Source: an uncultured Hyphomicrobiales bacterium
GTDB taxonomy: Bacteria; Pseudomonadota; Alphaproteobacteria; Rhizobiales; Aestuariivirgaceae
Assembly: GCA_903930095.1 (NCBI GenBank)
Contig: CAIYXE010000597.1
Span: 1 to 8,552 of the forward strand
DNA: 8,552 bases
Reading direction: 5' to 3'
Shown one piece after another: positions 1 to 7,115 of this stretch. The translations under genes and the position numbers were made by a program. The notes under the pieces were generated by a model. It made no database searches. It saw nothing but the letters and a program-made list of their open reading frames with translations, and was not told where the DNA came from. Each line of letters opens with the position of its first letter. The first letter of the stretch is position 1.

Positions 1-960
1 CGCTTCGGCGGAAGCCGCCAGTCCTGGCTCGACACCTGCCAGGCTGCGCTCTCGGCACGTGATGCAAGACAATTCTTCGAGACGCGGTTCCAGCCGTTCC
101 GCGTAAGGGATGCTGAGCGGCCGGAAGGACTGTTCACGGGCTATTTTGAACCTGAGGTCGCCGGCAGCCGCACCCCTTCCGCCGCCTATGTTGTGCCCAT
201 CTACCGCCGCCCGCCTGATCTCGTCGCTTTTTCCGACGAAGACCGTGCGCAAACAGGCCTTGGCTTTGGACGGATGGTCGACGGGGAGGCGGCCCCCTAC
301 CTCACCCGCCCAGACATCGAGGAGGGCGGTCTGTCAGGTCAAGGTCTCGAGCTTGTCTACCTGCGGGACTGGGCGGACGCTTTTTTCGTTCATATTCAAG
401 GATCAGGACGGGTGATGCTGGAGGACGGCGGCATCATGCGCCTCTCATTTGCGGCAAAGTCCGGGCTTCCCTATACTGGAATCGGCGGCCTGCTTGTAGA
501 GCGCGGAGCTTTTTCGCAGGATCAGATGTCCATGCAGGCGATCAGGCGCTGGATGTCCGCACACCCGCAGGAGGCGCGCGCGCTGATGTGGGAGAACCGT
601 TCCTTCATCTTCTTCCGGGAAGCCCTGCTCGACAGGCAGGATCTTGGAGCATTGGGTGCCCAGAAGGTGCAGCTGACACCCCGCGGGAGCCTTGCGGTTG
701 ATAGGAAGGCATGGATGCTCGGCACACCTGTCTGGCTGGACACGCAGGTTCCGGCGGGCGAAGAAGCCACCATGATTTCCTTTCGCCAACTCTTGATCGC
801 CCAGGATACCGGCAGCGCCATCACCGGCCTGGCACGCGGCGACGTCTACTGGGGTTTCGGCGATGACGCCGGGGCTATTGCGGGCCACATGAAAAGCACC
901 GGCTGCATGACAGTTCTCCTGCCACTCGCTGTGTGCGAAGAACTTGGGCTTGCCCCGTGA
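1..960 (+). CDS. mltA: Membrane-bound lytic murein transglycosylase A (MltA), 5'-truncated by the window edge
   Basis: Lytic transglycosylases of this family cleave the MurNAc-GlcNAc bond of peptidoglycan to give 1,6-anhydromuropeptides, acting in the periplasm or at the outer membrane. The frame is open from base 1, so the N-terminus, including any signal or lipoprotein peptide, lies outside the window; 319 residues are visible. The family hallmark GYFEPEV is encoded at 139-159. The segment SGLPYTGIGG, typical of the MltA barrel, follows near 460-490. The C-terminal 3D (Asp-rich barrel) domain begins with QDTGSAITG, whose Asp codon is 805-807, continues with GDVYWGFG (Asp at 841-843), and ends with AGHMKSTG. 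These conserved aspartates are where the catalytic acid of the family sits. The internal ATG at 193 is not the start, because conserved family sequence lies upstream of it. The stop overlaps the GTG start of the next gene by four bases. Family identity is secure; the exact paralogue is inferred. Confidence 0.93.
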   Translation, partial: RFGGSRQSWLDTCQAALSARDARQFFETRFQPFRVRDAERPEGLFTGYFEPEVAGSRTPSAAYVVPIYRRPPDLVAFSDEDRAQTGLGFGRMVDGEAAPYLTRPDIEEGGLSGQGLELVYLRDWADAFFVHIQGSGRVMLEDGGIMRLSFAAKSGLPYTGIGGLLVERGAFSQDQMSMQAIRRWMSAHPQEARALMWENRSFIFFREALLDRQDLGALGAQKVQLTPRGSLAVDRKAWMLGTPVWLDTQVPAGEEATMISFRQLLIAQDTGSAITGLARGDVYWGFGDDAGAIAGHMKSTGCMTVLLPLAVCEELGLAP

Positions 961-1532
961 GCCGCAAGCCGCCCGACTTTGAACTCTGGCTTGAAGCGGC
1001 GAAGTCCGTGAAGCCGCTCCGCTACCGGGCTTCGCGCCCTGCACCGGCATCGCCGCTGGGAACGGCTGTTACGGCAAAACGTCACCTCAGCCTGCCGTCA
1101 ACGCCACATGTGGCAACGCCGTCGCCTCTCCACAAGCCACCGCCGCAGATAACCGGCCTCGACCGGCGAACCACCCAGCGCCTGACGCGAGGCCAGTTCG
1201 ACATCGAGCGACGCCTCGACCTGCATGGCAGCGGGGTTGAGATGGCTCGCGTCAATCTTCTGGGCTTTCTCCGCGAAGCCCAGGCAACGGGTGTGCGCAA
1301 TGCGCTGGTCATCACCGGCAAGGGCGATTCGCCCTTCTCGCGCCACACCCTGCATGGGGCCGGTCACTTTCATTCACCGGAACGCGCCGGACGGCTTCGC
1401 CGCCTGGTCACGGAGTGGTTTCACGAGCCGGAATTCAGGTTGCTTGTCGCGGGGTTTCAGCCCGCCCACCCCAAACACGGTGGTGGTGGTGCCTATTATG
1501 TACGGATCAGGCGGATCAGGGACGGGCGATGA
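957..1532 (+). CDS. Stand-alone Smr (MutS2 C-terminal-like) domain protein
   Basis: Smr domains bind nucleic acid and, in some members, nick DNA or RNA. The cellular role of the short stand-alone forms is not established. This 191-residue protein has a charged N-terminus containing FELWLEAAKSVKPL, a proline- and alanine-rich linker at about residues 28-63, and a C-terminal Smr domain. Visible hallmarks are LDLHG (87-91), the glycine turn ITGKG (119-123) and HGGGGAYYVRIRR (174-186). I place the start at GTG 957, because it gives a four-base GTGA overlap with the mltA stop and an N-terminus resembling relatives. An upstream GTG at 933 would only add residues read from inside mltA. The linker contains no recognisable motif. 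Neighbours mltA and xre suggest one transcript. A nuclease role is possible but not shown by the sequence. Confidence 0.88.
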   Translation: MSRKPPDFELWLEAAKSVKPLRYRASRPAPASPLGTAVTAKRHLSLPSTPHVATPSPLHKPPPQITGLDRRTTQRLTRGQFDIERRLDLHGSGVEMARVNLLGFLREAQATGVRNALVITGKGDSPFSRHTLHGAGHFHSPERAGRLRRLVTEWFHEPEFRLLVAGFQPAHPKHGGGGAYYVRIRRIRDGR

Positions 1533-1900
1533 CCCCCTTCGGCGACAGAATGCGCAAGCTCCGCGCCGAACGCGGCATAACGCTCAAGGACATGGCAGAC
1601 GGGATTGGTGTTTCCTCCGCCTATCTCTCGGCTCTGGAGCACGGCAAGCGCGGTCGGCCCGGCTGGCATCTGATCCAGCGCATCCTGTCATTCTTCAACA
1701 TCATCTGGGACGATGCGGAAGAAGTGGTCCGCCTGGCGCGCATCTCTCACCCGCGCATTGCCATCGACACGTCGGGCCTCAGCCCCAAGGCAACCGAACT
1801 GGCCAATCGCCTGGCCGATGAAATCGGAAGGCTGGACCCCTCCACGCTCGAGGACATCCTCAACGTCCTTGAGCGGAAGAGACAGAAGCCGAGAACATAA
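1529..1900 (+). CDS. Small XRE-family helix-turn-helix transcriptional regulator
   Basis: This is a predicted DNA-binding protein of 123 residues. The Cro/C1-type helix-turn-helix occupies about residues 5-60. The recognition unit is TLKDMADGIGVSSAYLSALE (18-37), followed by a basic turn HGKRGRP. The remainder, about residues 62-123, is helical and charged and ends in a lysine/arginine-rich tail. No ligand-binding or peptidase domain is visible. The start is ATG 1529, which overlaps the smr stop as ATGA and has a purine-rich AGGGA stretch just upstream. A longer frame from 1415 only reads out-of-frame smr sequence. The gene is probably co-transcribed with mltA and smr and ends tail-to-tail with hslU. 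Its target is unknown; self-regulation of the operon is possible, and no operator is visible here because the operon promoter lies upstream of the window. Confidence 0.87.
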   Translation: MTPFGDRMRKLRAERGITLKDMADGIGVSSAYLSALEHGKRGRPGWHLIQRILSFFNIIWDDAEEVVRLARISHPRIAIDTSGLSPKATELANRLADEIGRLDPSTLEDILNVLERKRQKPRT

Positions 1901-1915
1901 CCGGCCAGGTGTCCA

Positions 1916-3217
1916 TCAAAGGATGAATTTCGAGAGGTCCGCGTTCTTCGCCAGCATGCCGACATGCTTGTCGACATAGGCCTTGTCGACCACCACTGTC
2001 TCTCCCGAACGGTCGGGCGCGAGGTAACTCACGTCGTCCAGCAGTCTTTCCATGACCGTTTGCAGGCGCCGGGCGCCGATGTTCTCGATGCTTGCGTTGG
2101 TCTCTGCCGCGATCTGGGCGATCGCGGCGATCCCCTCTGTCGTGAAGTCGAGGGTCACGCCTTCGGTCTGCAGCAAGGCACGGTACTGCTTGATCAGGCT
2201 CGCTTCGGGTTCCGTTAGGATGCGCTCGAGATCCTCGCGGTTGAGCGCCTTCAGTTCGACGCGGATCGGCAGCCGGCCCTGGAGTTCAGGCAGCAGGTCG
2301 GATGGCTTTGCGATGTGGAAGGCGCCCGATGCGATGAACAGGATGTGGTCTGTTTTCACCGGACCGTGTTTGGTCGACACCGTCGTTCCTTCGATGAGCG
2401 GCAGAAGATCGCGCTGCACGCCCTCGCGGCTCACATCGGCGCCCTGCCGCTCCGCGCGCGCGCATATCTTGTCGATCTCGTCGAGGAAAACGATGCCATT
2501 GTTCTCGACGGACTCGATTGCTTCCTGCACGATCTGGTCCTGGTCCAGCAGCTTGTCGGATTCCTCCGCCAGCAGAAGTTCGTGACTGGTCTTCACCGAC
2601 ATGCGACGGCTCTTGGTGCGGCCGCCGAAAGCCTTGCCCAGCATGTCGGACAGGTTGATCACGCTTGCTGAACCCCCGGGCATGCCCGGAATCTCGAAGT
2701 TTCCGGTACCGGTATCGGCCACCTGGATCTCGATCTCCTTGTCATCGAGTTCACCGGCGCGGAGTTTCCGCCGGAAAGCCTCGCGCGTTGTTTCGGACGC
2801 GTTGGCGCCGACAAGCGCTTCGATCACCCGGCGCTCGGCATTGAGATGCGCCTGGGCCTCGACGTCCTTGCGGCGGGCGGATTTCGTCATGGCGATGCCC
2901 GCTTCGAGCAGATCGCGCACGATCTGGTCGACGTCCCGCCCGACATAGCCGACCTCGGTGAACTTCGTGGCCTCGACCTTTAGAAAAGGCGCGTTCGCAA
3001 GCCTTGCAAGGCGGCGGGCGATCTCGGTCTTGCCCACACCGGTCGGGCCGATCATCAGGATGTTCTTCGGCATCACCTCATCGCGCAGCGGGCTTTCCAA
3101 CTGCTTGCGGCGCCAGCGGTTGCGGAGCGCAATCGCCACCGCCCGCTTGGCATCCGTCTGGCCAACGATGTGGCGGTCAAGTTCCGAAACGATCTCGCGG
3201 GGGGAAAAATCGGTCAT
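1916..3217 (-). CDS. hslU: ATP-dependent protease ATPase subunit HslU (ClpY)
   Basis: HslU is the AAA+ hexameric unfoldase that unfolds substrates and threads them into the HslV peptidase in the cytoplasm. At 433 residues it is close to the usual family length. Visible motifs are the Walker A loop GPTGVGKT (57-64), the substrate-gripping pore loop GYVG (90-93) and an inserted I-domain from about 110 to 240, containing a Gly-rich stretch near 168-184. Walker B is IVFLDEID (242-249), the sensor-1 region is FIASGAFH (294-301) and the sensor-2 arginine motif is GARRL (381-385). The C-terminus LSKFIL is the tail that inserts into HslV pockets in the active complex. The start ATG is preceded by a GAAGAGAGA purine stretch, 17 bases after the hslV stop. 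The 3' end lies 15 bases from the convergent xre gene. All key residues are intact. Confidence 0.97.
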   Translation of the reverse strand: MTDFSPREIVSELDRHIVGQTDAKRAVAIALRNRWRRKQLESPLRDEVMPKNILMIGPTGVGKTEIARRLARLANAPFLKVEATKFTEVGYVGRDVDQIVRDLLEAGIAMTKSARRKDVEAQAHLNAERRVIEALVGANASETTREAFRRKLRAGELDDKEIEIQVADTGTGNFEIPGMPGGSASVINLSDMLGKAFGGRTKSRRMSVKTSHELLLAEESDKLLDQDQIVQEAIESVENNGIVFLDEIDKICARAERQGADVSREGVQRDLLPLIEGTTVSTKHGPVKTDHILFIASGAFHIAKPSDLLPELQGRLPIRVELKALNREDLERILTEPEASLIKQYRALLQTEGVTLDFTTEGIAAIAQIAAETNASIENIGARRLQTVMERLLDDVSYLAPDRSGETVVVDKAYVDKHVGMLAKNADLSKFIL

Positions 3218-3234
3218 TCTCTCTTCATGTCCGC

Positions 3235-3783
3235 TCAGGCCGTGGCCAGTGATTCAACCGTGAGGTTGTTGTTGGTATAGACGCAGATCTCCGCAGCAAT
3301 CGCCATGGCCTTGCGGGCAATGGCCTCCGCATCGAGATCACCGTCAGCCAGCGCCCGGGCCGCTGCCAGCGCATAGTTGCCCCCGGAGCCGATGGCGATG
3401 ATGCCCTTCTCCGGTTCCAGTACGTCTCCCGTTCCGGTCAGCACAAGGGTGACCGACCTGTCGGCGACGATCATCATGGCTTCCAGCCGCCGGAGATAAC
3501 GGTCGGTGCGCCAATCCTTGGCCATATCCACGCAGGCGCGGACCAGTTGGCTCGGGTATTGCTCCAGTTTCGCTTCCAGCCGCTCGAACAGCGTCATGGC
3601 ATCCGCCGTTGCCCCGGCGAAGCCGCCGATTACCTGCCCCGCTCCCAGAGGCCTTACCTTGCGGGCATTGCCCTTGATGATGGTCTGGCCAAGGCTGACC
3701 TGCCCGTCGCCGGCGATGACGACCCTGTTCCCCTTCCTCACCGAGAGGATGGTGGTGCCGTGCCAAGTCGGAGGCTCTGCCAT
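3235..3783 (-). CDS. hslV: ATP-dependent protease peptidase subunit HslV (ClpQ)
   Basis: HslV forms the double-hexameric threonine protease core that degrades unfolded proteins delivered by HslU. The protein is 182 residues long. Its catalytic nucleophile is expected to be Thr10, the first of the TTILSV pair, so residues 1-9 (MAEPPTWHG) would form a short propeptide removed on maturation. Active-site support comes from GDGQ (25-28), Lys42 in GNARKV (Lys33 in E. coli mature numbering) and the conserved GSGG loop. I chose ATG 3783 because an AAAGGA ribosome binding site lies six bases upstream and the N-terminus matches alphaproteobacterial relatives. The frame stays open to an ATG at 3879, but that and an intermediate ATG lack a Shine-Dalgarno sequence and would add non-family residues. 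It is first in an operon with hslU. Heat-shock control is usual for the family, but I see no clear sigma-32 promoter. Confidence 0.96.
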   Translation of the reverse strand: MAEPPTWHGTTILSVRKGNRVVIAGDGQVSLGQTIIKGNARKVRPLGAGQVIGGFAGATADAMTLFERLEAKLEQYPSQLVRACVDMAKDWRTDRYLRRLEAMMIVADRSVTLVLTGTGDVLEPEKGIIAIGSGGNYALAAARALADGDLDAEAIARKAMAIAAEICVYTNNNLTVESLATA

Positions 3784-3789
3784 GAAAAG

Positions 3790-3795
3790 TCCTTT
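3790..3795 (-). promoter_or_regulatory. Ribosome binding site of hslV
   Basis: On the minus strand the sequence reads AAAGGA, six bases before the ATG at 3783. This is the best Shine-Dalgarno match in the leader, and it decides the hslV start in favour of the short form over the in-frame upstream ATGs. Confidence 0.7.
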
Positions 3796-3823
3796 CACAT
3801 CCGTGGGCCTCATGTAGGCTGCC

Positions 3824-3835
3824 CTTTGGCCAAAG
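3824..3835. repeat. Perfect 12-base palindrome with a half-similar second TTGGCCA copy
   Basis: CTTTGGCCAAAG is a perfect inverted repeat with no spacer. It lies 41 bases upstream of the hslV ATG. Its core TTGGCCA (3826-3832) recurs as a direct copy at 3860-3866, 34 bases away start to start, within CTTGGCCATTT. The palindrome sits between the weak -35 and -10 candidates for hslV, a usual operator position. Binding by a regulator is an inference, since a 12-base palindrome could also arise by chance. Confidence 0.4.
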
Positions 3836-3920
3836 AAAAGCCGGTCCTCAAACCTGCTCTTGGCCATTTCCTTTTGCATCTGCTAAGAGGCGCGTCATAC
3901 ATCAGCTGGAACCAAGCGCC

Positions 3921-4514
3921 ATGCGCCAGGCCTCGATCGAACGGAACACGACTGAAACCCGGATCTCGGTGGCTGTCGCTCTCGACGGCACGGGGTCCTT
4001 CGACGTCAAGACCGGTGTAGGCTTTCTTGATCACATGCTGGAGCAGCTCTCGCGCCATTCCCTCATCGACATTACTTTGCGGGCAAAGGGCGATCTCCAC
4101 ATCGACGCGCACCACACGGCGGAGGATTCCGGCATCGCCCTCGGTCAGGCAGTTGCCAGGGCGCTCGGCGACCGCAAGGGCATTCGGCGCTACGCGAGCC
4201 TTCACCTGCCTATGGACGGCACGCTGACGCGTGCCGCGATCGATGTGTCCGGCCGTCCGTTTCTCGTCTGGAAGGTGCAATTCACGGCGCCCAAGATCGG
4301 AGAATTCGACACAGAATTGGTGCGCGAATGGTTCCAGGCATTCGCCATGAATGCAGGCATCACCCTGCACGTCGAGACGCTCTACGCCGACAATAACCAC
4401 CACATCGCGGAATCCTGCTTCAAGGCACTCGCCCGCGCCCTGCGCGAGGCGATCGAGATCGATCCGCGGCAGAAGGACAGGATTCCCTCAACCAAGGGTT
4501 CACTCGCAGGCTGA
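3921..4514 (+). CDS. hisB: Imidazoleglycerol-phosphate dehydratase HisB (monofunctional)
   Basis: HisB converts imidazole glycerol phosphate to imidazole acetol phosphate, the sixth step of histidine synthesis, in the cytoplasm. The 197-residue protein has only the dehydratase domain. The N-terminal histidinol-phosphatase domain of enterobacterial HisB is absent, so that step needs another gene. Metal-binding and family motifs are all present: GFLDHML (34-40), DAHHTAED (62-69) and NNHHIAE (158-164), with the conserved C-terminal segment STKGSL (190-195). The start is ATG 3921, which gives the standard [10 protein letters not shown]-terminus of the family; the ribosome binding site is weak. 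It is the first gene of the operon and its TGA overlaps the next ATG by one base (TGATG), so the downstream gene is probably translationally coupled. Confidence 0.97.
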   Translation: MRQASIERNTTETRISVAVALDGTGSFDVKTGVGFLDHMLEQLSRHSLIDITLRAKGDLHIDAHHTAEDSGIALGQAVARALGDRKGIRRYASLHLPMDGTLTRAAIDVSGRPFLVWKVQFTAPKIGEFDTELVREWFQAFAMNAGITLHVETLYADNNHHIAESCFKALARALREAIEIDPRQKDRIPSTKGSLAG

Positions 4515-4957
4515 TGACGATCTACGCTGTTCTTGAGCCGCCGGACGGCAAGCCGGATCGGGTCGCCTTCATTCCCGAGGGCTTCGCCGGGGGCGCATTC
4601 ATCCTGACATTCATATGGGCTGTGTGGTACCGCCTGTGGGTTGTCGCCGCACTGCTGTTTGCGGTTTTCGTCGGGCTCAGCATCGCTGTTAGCCTGGAGT
4701 TTCTTAACGCGGCCGTCGGGTCCTTGCTGCAATTCGGCGTTTCCCTGCTCTTCGGCTTCGAAGCGCGGCAGTTGCAGCTCATCTCCCTGGAGCGGGCCGG
4801 CTTCCGCCGCTCCGGTCTCATAGAGGCCTCCAGCGTGGAGGCGGCTGAACTTGCCTTTTTCTCCCGCCCCGTCCGTCACACTCCTGCTCCTGCTCTCGCC
4901 CCCTCCCGGCAGCGTCCCGGCCCGGAGGACACGCTGGGTATCTTCGGCAACGTCTGA
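4514..4957 (+). CDS. DUF2628-like small membrane protein within the his operon
   Basis: This 147-residue protein has no known function. It resembles the DUF2628 proteins that I recall at this place in rhizobial his clusters; that assignment rests on context and general appearance. Visible features are a short polar N-terminus, [20 protein letters not shown], and a strongly hydrophobic block at about residues 26-82 that can form two or three membrane helices around the polar residues near Arg40. A soluble tail follows with FEARQLQLISLERAGFRRSG (82-101). The tail then has a proline-rich linker (about 119-137) and a terminal TLGIFGNV. No catalytic motif or signal peptide cleavage site is evident. 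It starts on the last base of the hisB stop and ends nine bases before hisH, so it is expressed with the his genes. A role in histidine synthesis should not be assumed from position alone. Confidence 0.82.
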   Translation: MTIYAVLEPPDGKPDRVAFIPEGFAGGAFILTFIWAVWYRLWVVAALLFAVFVGLSIAVSLEFLNAAVGSLLQFGVSLLFGFEARQLQLISLERAGFRRSGLIEASSVEAAELAFFSRPVRHTPAPALAPSRQRPGPEDTLGIFGNV

Positions 4958-4966
4958 GCTGGTCCG

Positions 4967-5617
4967 ATGACACTTGCCATTATCGATTACGGGTCCGGAA
5001 ATCTTCACTCTGCCGCCAAGGCCTTCGAGCGCGCGGCTCGTGACGGCGGGGAGAATACCAAAGTGACCGTCACGGCCGATCCGGCCGAACTCAGGAAGGC
5101 CGACCGGATCGTTCTTCCTGGCGTCGGCGCGTTCAAGGACTGCCGGGACGGCCTCAGGGCCGTGCCCGGCATGTGGGAGGCACTCGAGCATGAGGTGCTG
5201 GCCAAGGCCAAGCCGTTTCTCGGCATTTGCGTCGGCATGCAGCTCATGGCTTCGCGCGGGCTGGAACATGACGTGGCCGAGGGGTTCGGCTGGATCCCGG
5301 GCGACGTGAAGCCGATCATTCCTGATGATCCGTCCTTCAAGATCCCCCACATGGGCTGGAATACGCTCGACAGCCTGAGGCCTCACGCGCTGCTGGACGG
5401 AATCGCGCTGGGCGATAACGGTCTGCACGCCTATTTCGTCCATTCTTATCACCTTGATGCATGCGACAGCGCGCATGTCGTCGCGACCACGCAGCACGGT
5501 ACGACGATCACGGCCATCGTCGGGCGCGACAATCTTGCGGGCACCCAGTTCCACCCCGAGAAGAGCCAGACATTGGGCCTGAGGCTGCTTGCCAATTTCC
5601 TGAAGTGGCGCCCATGA
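4967..5617 (+). CDS. hisH: Imidazole glycerol phosphate synthase glutaminase subunit HisH
   Basis: HisH hydrolyses glutamine and passes ammonia through a channel to HisF, where PRFAR is converted to imidazole glycerol phosphate and AICAR. The 216-residue protein is a class I glutamine amidotransferase. The N-terminal [11 protein letters not shown] matches the family. The oxyanion-strand motif PGVG is at 51-54, the nucleophile Cys88 lies in GICVGMQ, and the triad is completed by His196 and Glu198 in FHPEKS. The interface motif PHMGWN is at 127-132. It begins nine bases after the DUF2628-like gene with a weak ribosome binding site, and its stop overlaps the hisA ATG as ATGA. The separation of hisH and hisF by hisA follows the common bacterial order H-A-F. 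All catalytic residues are intact. Confidence 0.97.
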   Translation: MTLAIIDYGSGNLHSAAKAFERAARDGGENTKVTVTADPAELRKADRIVLPGVGAFKDCRDGLRAVPGMWEALEHEVLAKAKPFLGICVGMQLMASRGLEHDVAEGFGWIPGDVKPIIPDDPSFKIPHMGWNTLDSLRPHALLDGIALGDNGLHAYFVHSYHLDACDSAHVVATTQHGTTITAIVGRDNLAGTQFHPEKSQTLGLRLLANFLKWRP

Positions 5618-6345
5618 TCCTGTTTCCAGCAATCGACCTCAAGGACGGTCAGTGCGTCCGTCTGAAGCTCGGCGATATGGCACAGGCGACCGTCTTCAAC
5701 GACGATCCCGCGTCGCAAGCGAGGAGCTTCGCTGACCAGGGCTTCGCGTGGTTGCATCTCGTTGATCTCAACGGCGCCTTTGCGGGAAAACCCGTGAACG
5801 GCCCGGCGGTGGAGGCCGTTCTCCGCGCCGTCTCCCTGCCTGTGCAGCTCGGCGGTGGCATTCGCACGCTCGGGCACATTGAGGCCTGGCTGGAGAAAGG
5901 CATTCGCCGGGTCATCCTCGGCACGGTGGCATTGCGCGATCCGGCGCTCGTCCGGGAATCTTGCCGGCTTTTCCCCGGGCGCATCGCCGTGGGTATCGAC
6001 GCCAGGGGCGGCCGCGTCGCGGTCGAAGGCTGGGCCGAGACCTCGGACCTAACGGCAATCGACCTTGCCAAGCGTTTTTCCGATGCGGGCGTTTCTGCCA
6101 TCATTTTCACTGATATCGACCGCGACGGGGTGCTGACGGGCCTCAACATCGACTCAACACTTGAGCTTGCACGGTCCGTTCCGATCCCCGTGATCGCAAG
6201 CGGCGGGCTTGCGTCCATGGATGACATCCAACGCCTCCTGCAGCCTGACTGCCAGATCCTCGAAGGCGCCATATCTGGCCGCGCGCTCTATGACGGGCGC
6301 ATCGACGTGACGAAAGCCCTCGCGATGATACGCGGGGCGGCGTGA
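5614..6345 (+). CDS. hisA: ProFAR isomerase HisA
   Basis: HisA (1-(5-phosphoribosyl)-5-[(5-phosphoribosylamino)methylideneamino]imidazole-4-carboxamide isomerase) carries out the Amadori rearrangement of ProFAR to PRFAR, the substrate of HisF-HisH. The 243-residue protein is a half-barrel-duplicated TIM barrel. The catalytic base is Asp8 in FPAIDLKDG, and the acid is Asp129 in AVGIDARGG. Phosphate-binding loops are visible as QLGGGIR (78-84) and ASGGLAS (195-201), with TDIDRDG at 166-172 (Thr166 being the conserved helper). ATG 5614 is chosen because it gives the canonical MILFPAIDL start and a four-base ATGA overlap with hisH; the frame extends upstream only through hisH sequence. The stop overlaps the hisF start. 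Nothing is missing or altered. Confidence 0.97.
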   Translation: MILFPAIDLKDGQCVRLKLGDMAQATVFNDDPASQARSFADQGFAWLHLVDLNGAFAGKPVNGPAVEAVLRAVSLPVQLGGGIRTLGHIEAWLEKGIRRVILGTVALRDPALVRESCRLFPGRIAVGIDARGGRVAVEGWAETSDLTAIDLAKRFSDAGVSAIIFTDIDRDGVLTGLNIDSTLELARSVPIPVIASGGLASMDDIQRLLQPDCQILEGAISGRALYDGRIDVTKALAMIRGAA

Positions 6346-7106
6346 TGCTGAAGGCCCGCCTCATTCCCTGTCTCGACGTGAAGGACGGCCGTGTCGTCAA
6401 GGGCGTGAACTTCGTGGACCTGCGCGATGCGGGCGATCCAGTGGAAATCGCAAAGGCCTATGATGCGGCGGGTGCTGACGAGCTCTGCTTCCTCGACATC
6501 ACCGCAACGCATGAGAACCGCGGCATCATATTCGACGTGGTTCAGCGCACGGCGGAAGCCTGTTTCATGCCACTCACCGTGGGCGGCGGCGTCCGTGCAC
6601 TCGAGGATATCCGAAATCTTTTGCTGTCCGGCGCGGACAAGGTGTCGATCAATTCGGCAGCAGTGACCAATCGCGACTTCGTGCGTCAGGCGGCCGAGAA
6701 GTTCGGTGCGCAATGCGTTGTCGTGGCCATCGATGCGAAGGCCGTGGCGCCGGGCAGATGGGAGATCTTCACCCATGGCGGCCGCAGGCCCACCGGGATC
6801 GATGCCGTGGCCTATGCGCGCGAGGTCGTTTCGTTGGGAGCGGGCGAACTCCTCCTCACCTCCATGGATCGTGACGGTACGGGCAAGGGTTTCGACATCG
6901 AACTGACCCGCGCGGTGGCTGATGCCGTCACCGTGCCGGTCATCGCATCAGGCGGTGTCGGGACGCTCGATCATCTGGTCGACGGCATACGAGACGGCCA
7001 TGCCGCTGCGGTTCTCGCGGCCTCGATCTTCCATTTCGGCACCTACTCAGTTGGCGAGGCCAAGCGCCATCTTTCGGCCAATGGCATCCCCATGCGCCTG
7101 TGTTAG
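6345..7106 (+). CDS. hisF: Imidazole glycerol phosphate synthase cyclase subunit HisF
   Basis: HisF is the TIM-barrel cyclase that receives ammonia from HisH and forms imidazole glycerol phosphate plus AICAR, linking histidine and purine synthesis. From ATG 6345 the protein has 253 residues. The two catalytic aspartates fall at Asp11 (PCLDVKDG) and Asp130 (VAIDAK), the same numbers as in the well-studied Thermotoga enzyme. Other motifs are VGGGVR (79-84), TSMDRDG (172-178) and ASGGVGT (201-207). A GTG at 6342 lies directly before the ATG, as GTGATG. Either could be used, and GTG would add one Met and give a four-base overlap with hisA. I prefer ATG because a GGGG stretch (6334-6337) is better spaced from it, and TGATG is a usual coupled junction. 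The C-terminus MRLC ends in a cysteine that I would not have expected. Confidence 0.96.
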   Translation: MLKARLIPCLDVKDGRVVKGVNFVDLRDAGDPVEIAKAYDAAGADELCFLDITATHENRGIIFDVVQRTAEACFMPLTVGGGVRALEDIRNLLLSGADKVSINSAAVTNRDFVRQAAEKFGAQCVVVAIDAKAVAPGRWEIFTHGGRRPTGIDAVAYAREVVSLGAGELLLTSMDRDGTGKGFDIELTRAVADAVTVPVIASGGVGTLDHLVDGIRDGHAAAVLAASIFHFGTYSVGEAKRHLSANGIPMRLC

Positions 7107-7115
7107 GAAGCGAAT

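Larger units (their letters stand above)
3784..3920. promoter_or_regulatory. Divergent hslV / hisB intergenic regulatory region
   Basis: This 137-base gap separates the hslVU and his-coaA operons, which are transcribed away from each other, so both promoters should lie here. For hslV (minus strand) a weak candidate is CTTTTC (plus 3835-3840) and TACATG (plus 3811-3816), spaced 18 bases apart. For hisB (plus strand) a weak candidate is CTTGGC (3859-3864) followed 17 bases later by GCTAAG (3882-3887). None of these is close to consensus, so promoter positions are tentative. No histidine-rich leader peptide or terminator/antiterminator pair is visible upstream of hisB. The hisB start is preceded by only a weak GGAA at 3908-3911. 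Confidence 0.5.

Noticed and set aside
445..1050. 201-codon minus-strand frame opposite mltA and the smr start
   Set aside because: It overlaps conserved MltA coding sequence in full and shows no family motif.
1482..1494. GGT repeat (GGTGGTGGTGGTG) in smr as a microsatellite
   Set aside because: It encodes the conserved HGGGG turn of the Smr domain, so protein constraint explains it.
2052..2585. 177-codon plus-strand frame inside hslU
   Set aside because: It is a Ser/Arg-rich shadow of hslU, which has every HslU motif on the other strand.
3784..3879. N-terminal extension of HslV to the ATG at 3879 or the ATG near 3813
   Set aside because: Neither ATG has a Shine-Dalgarno sequence and the added residues do not resemble HslV. 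ATG 3783 has AAAGGA at six bases.
3836..3920. Histidine-operon attenuator or leader peptide before hisB
   Set aside because: I saw no short frame with a run of His codons and no competing terminator/antiterminator hairpins. Such attenuation is mainly known from enterobacteria.
3810..4403. 197-codon minus-strand frame opposite hisB, reaching into the hslV leader
   Set aside because: hisB is complete with all metal-binding motifs. This frame would also overlap the hslV promoter region and has no recognisable domain.
4382..5632. 416-codon open frame on the minus strand across hisB, the DUF2628-like gene and hisH
   Set aside because: It is the complement of three well-supported genes, has no recognisable domain and no good ribosome binding site. 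Long antisense frames are expected in G+C-rich coding DNA.
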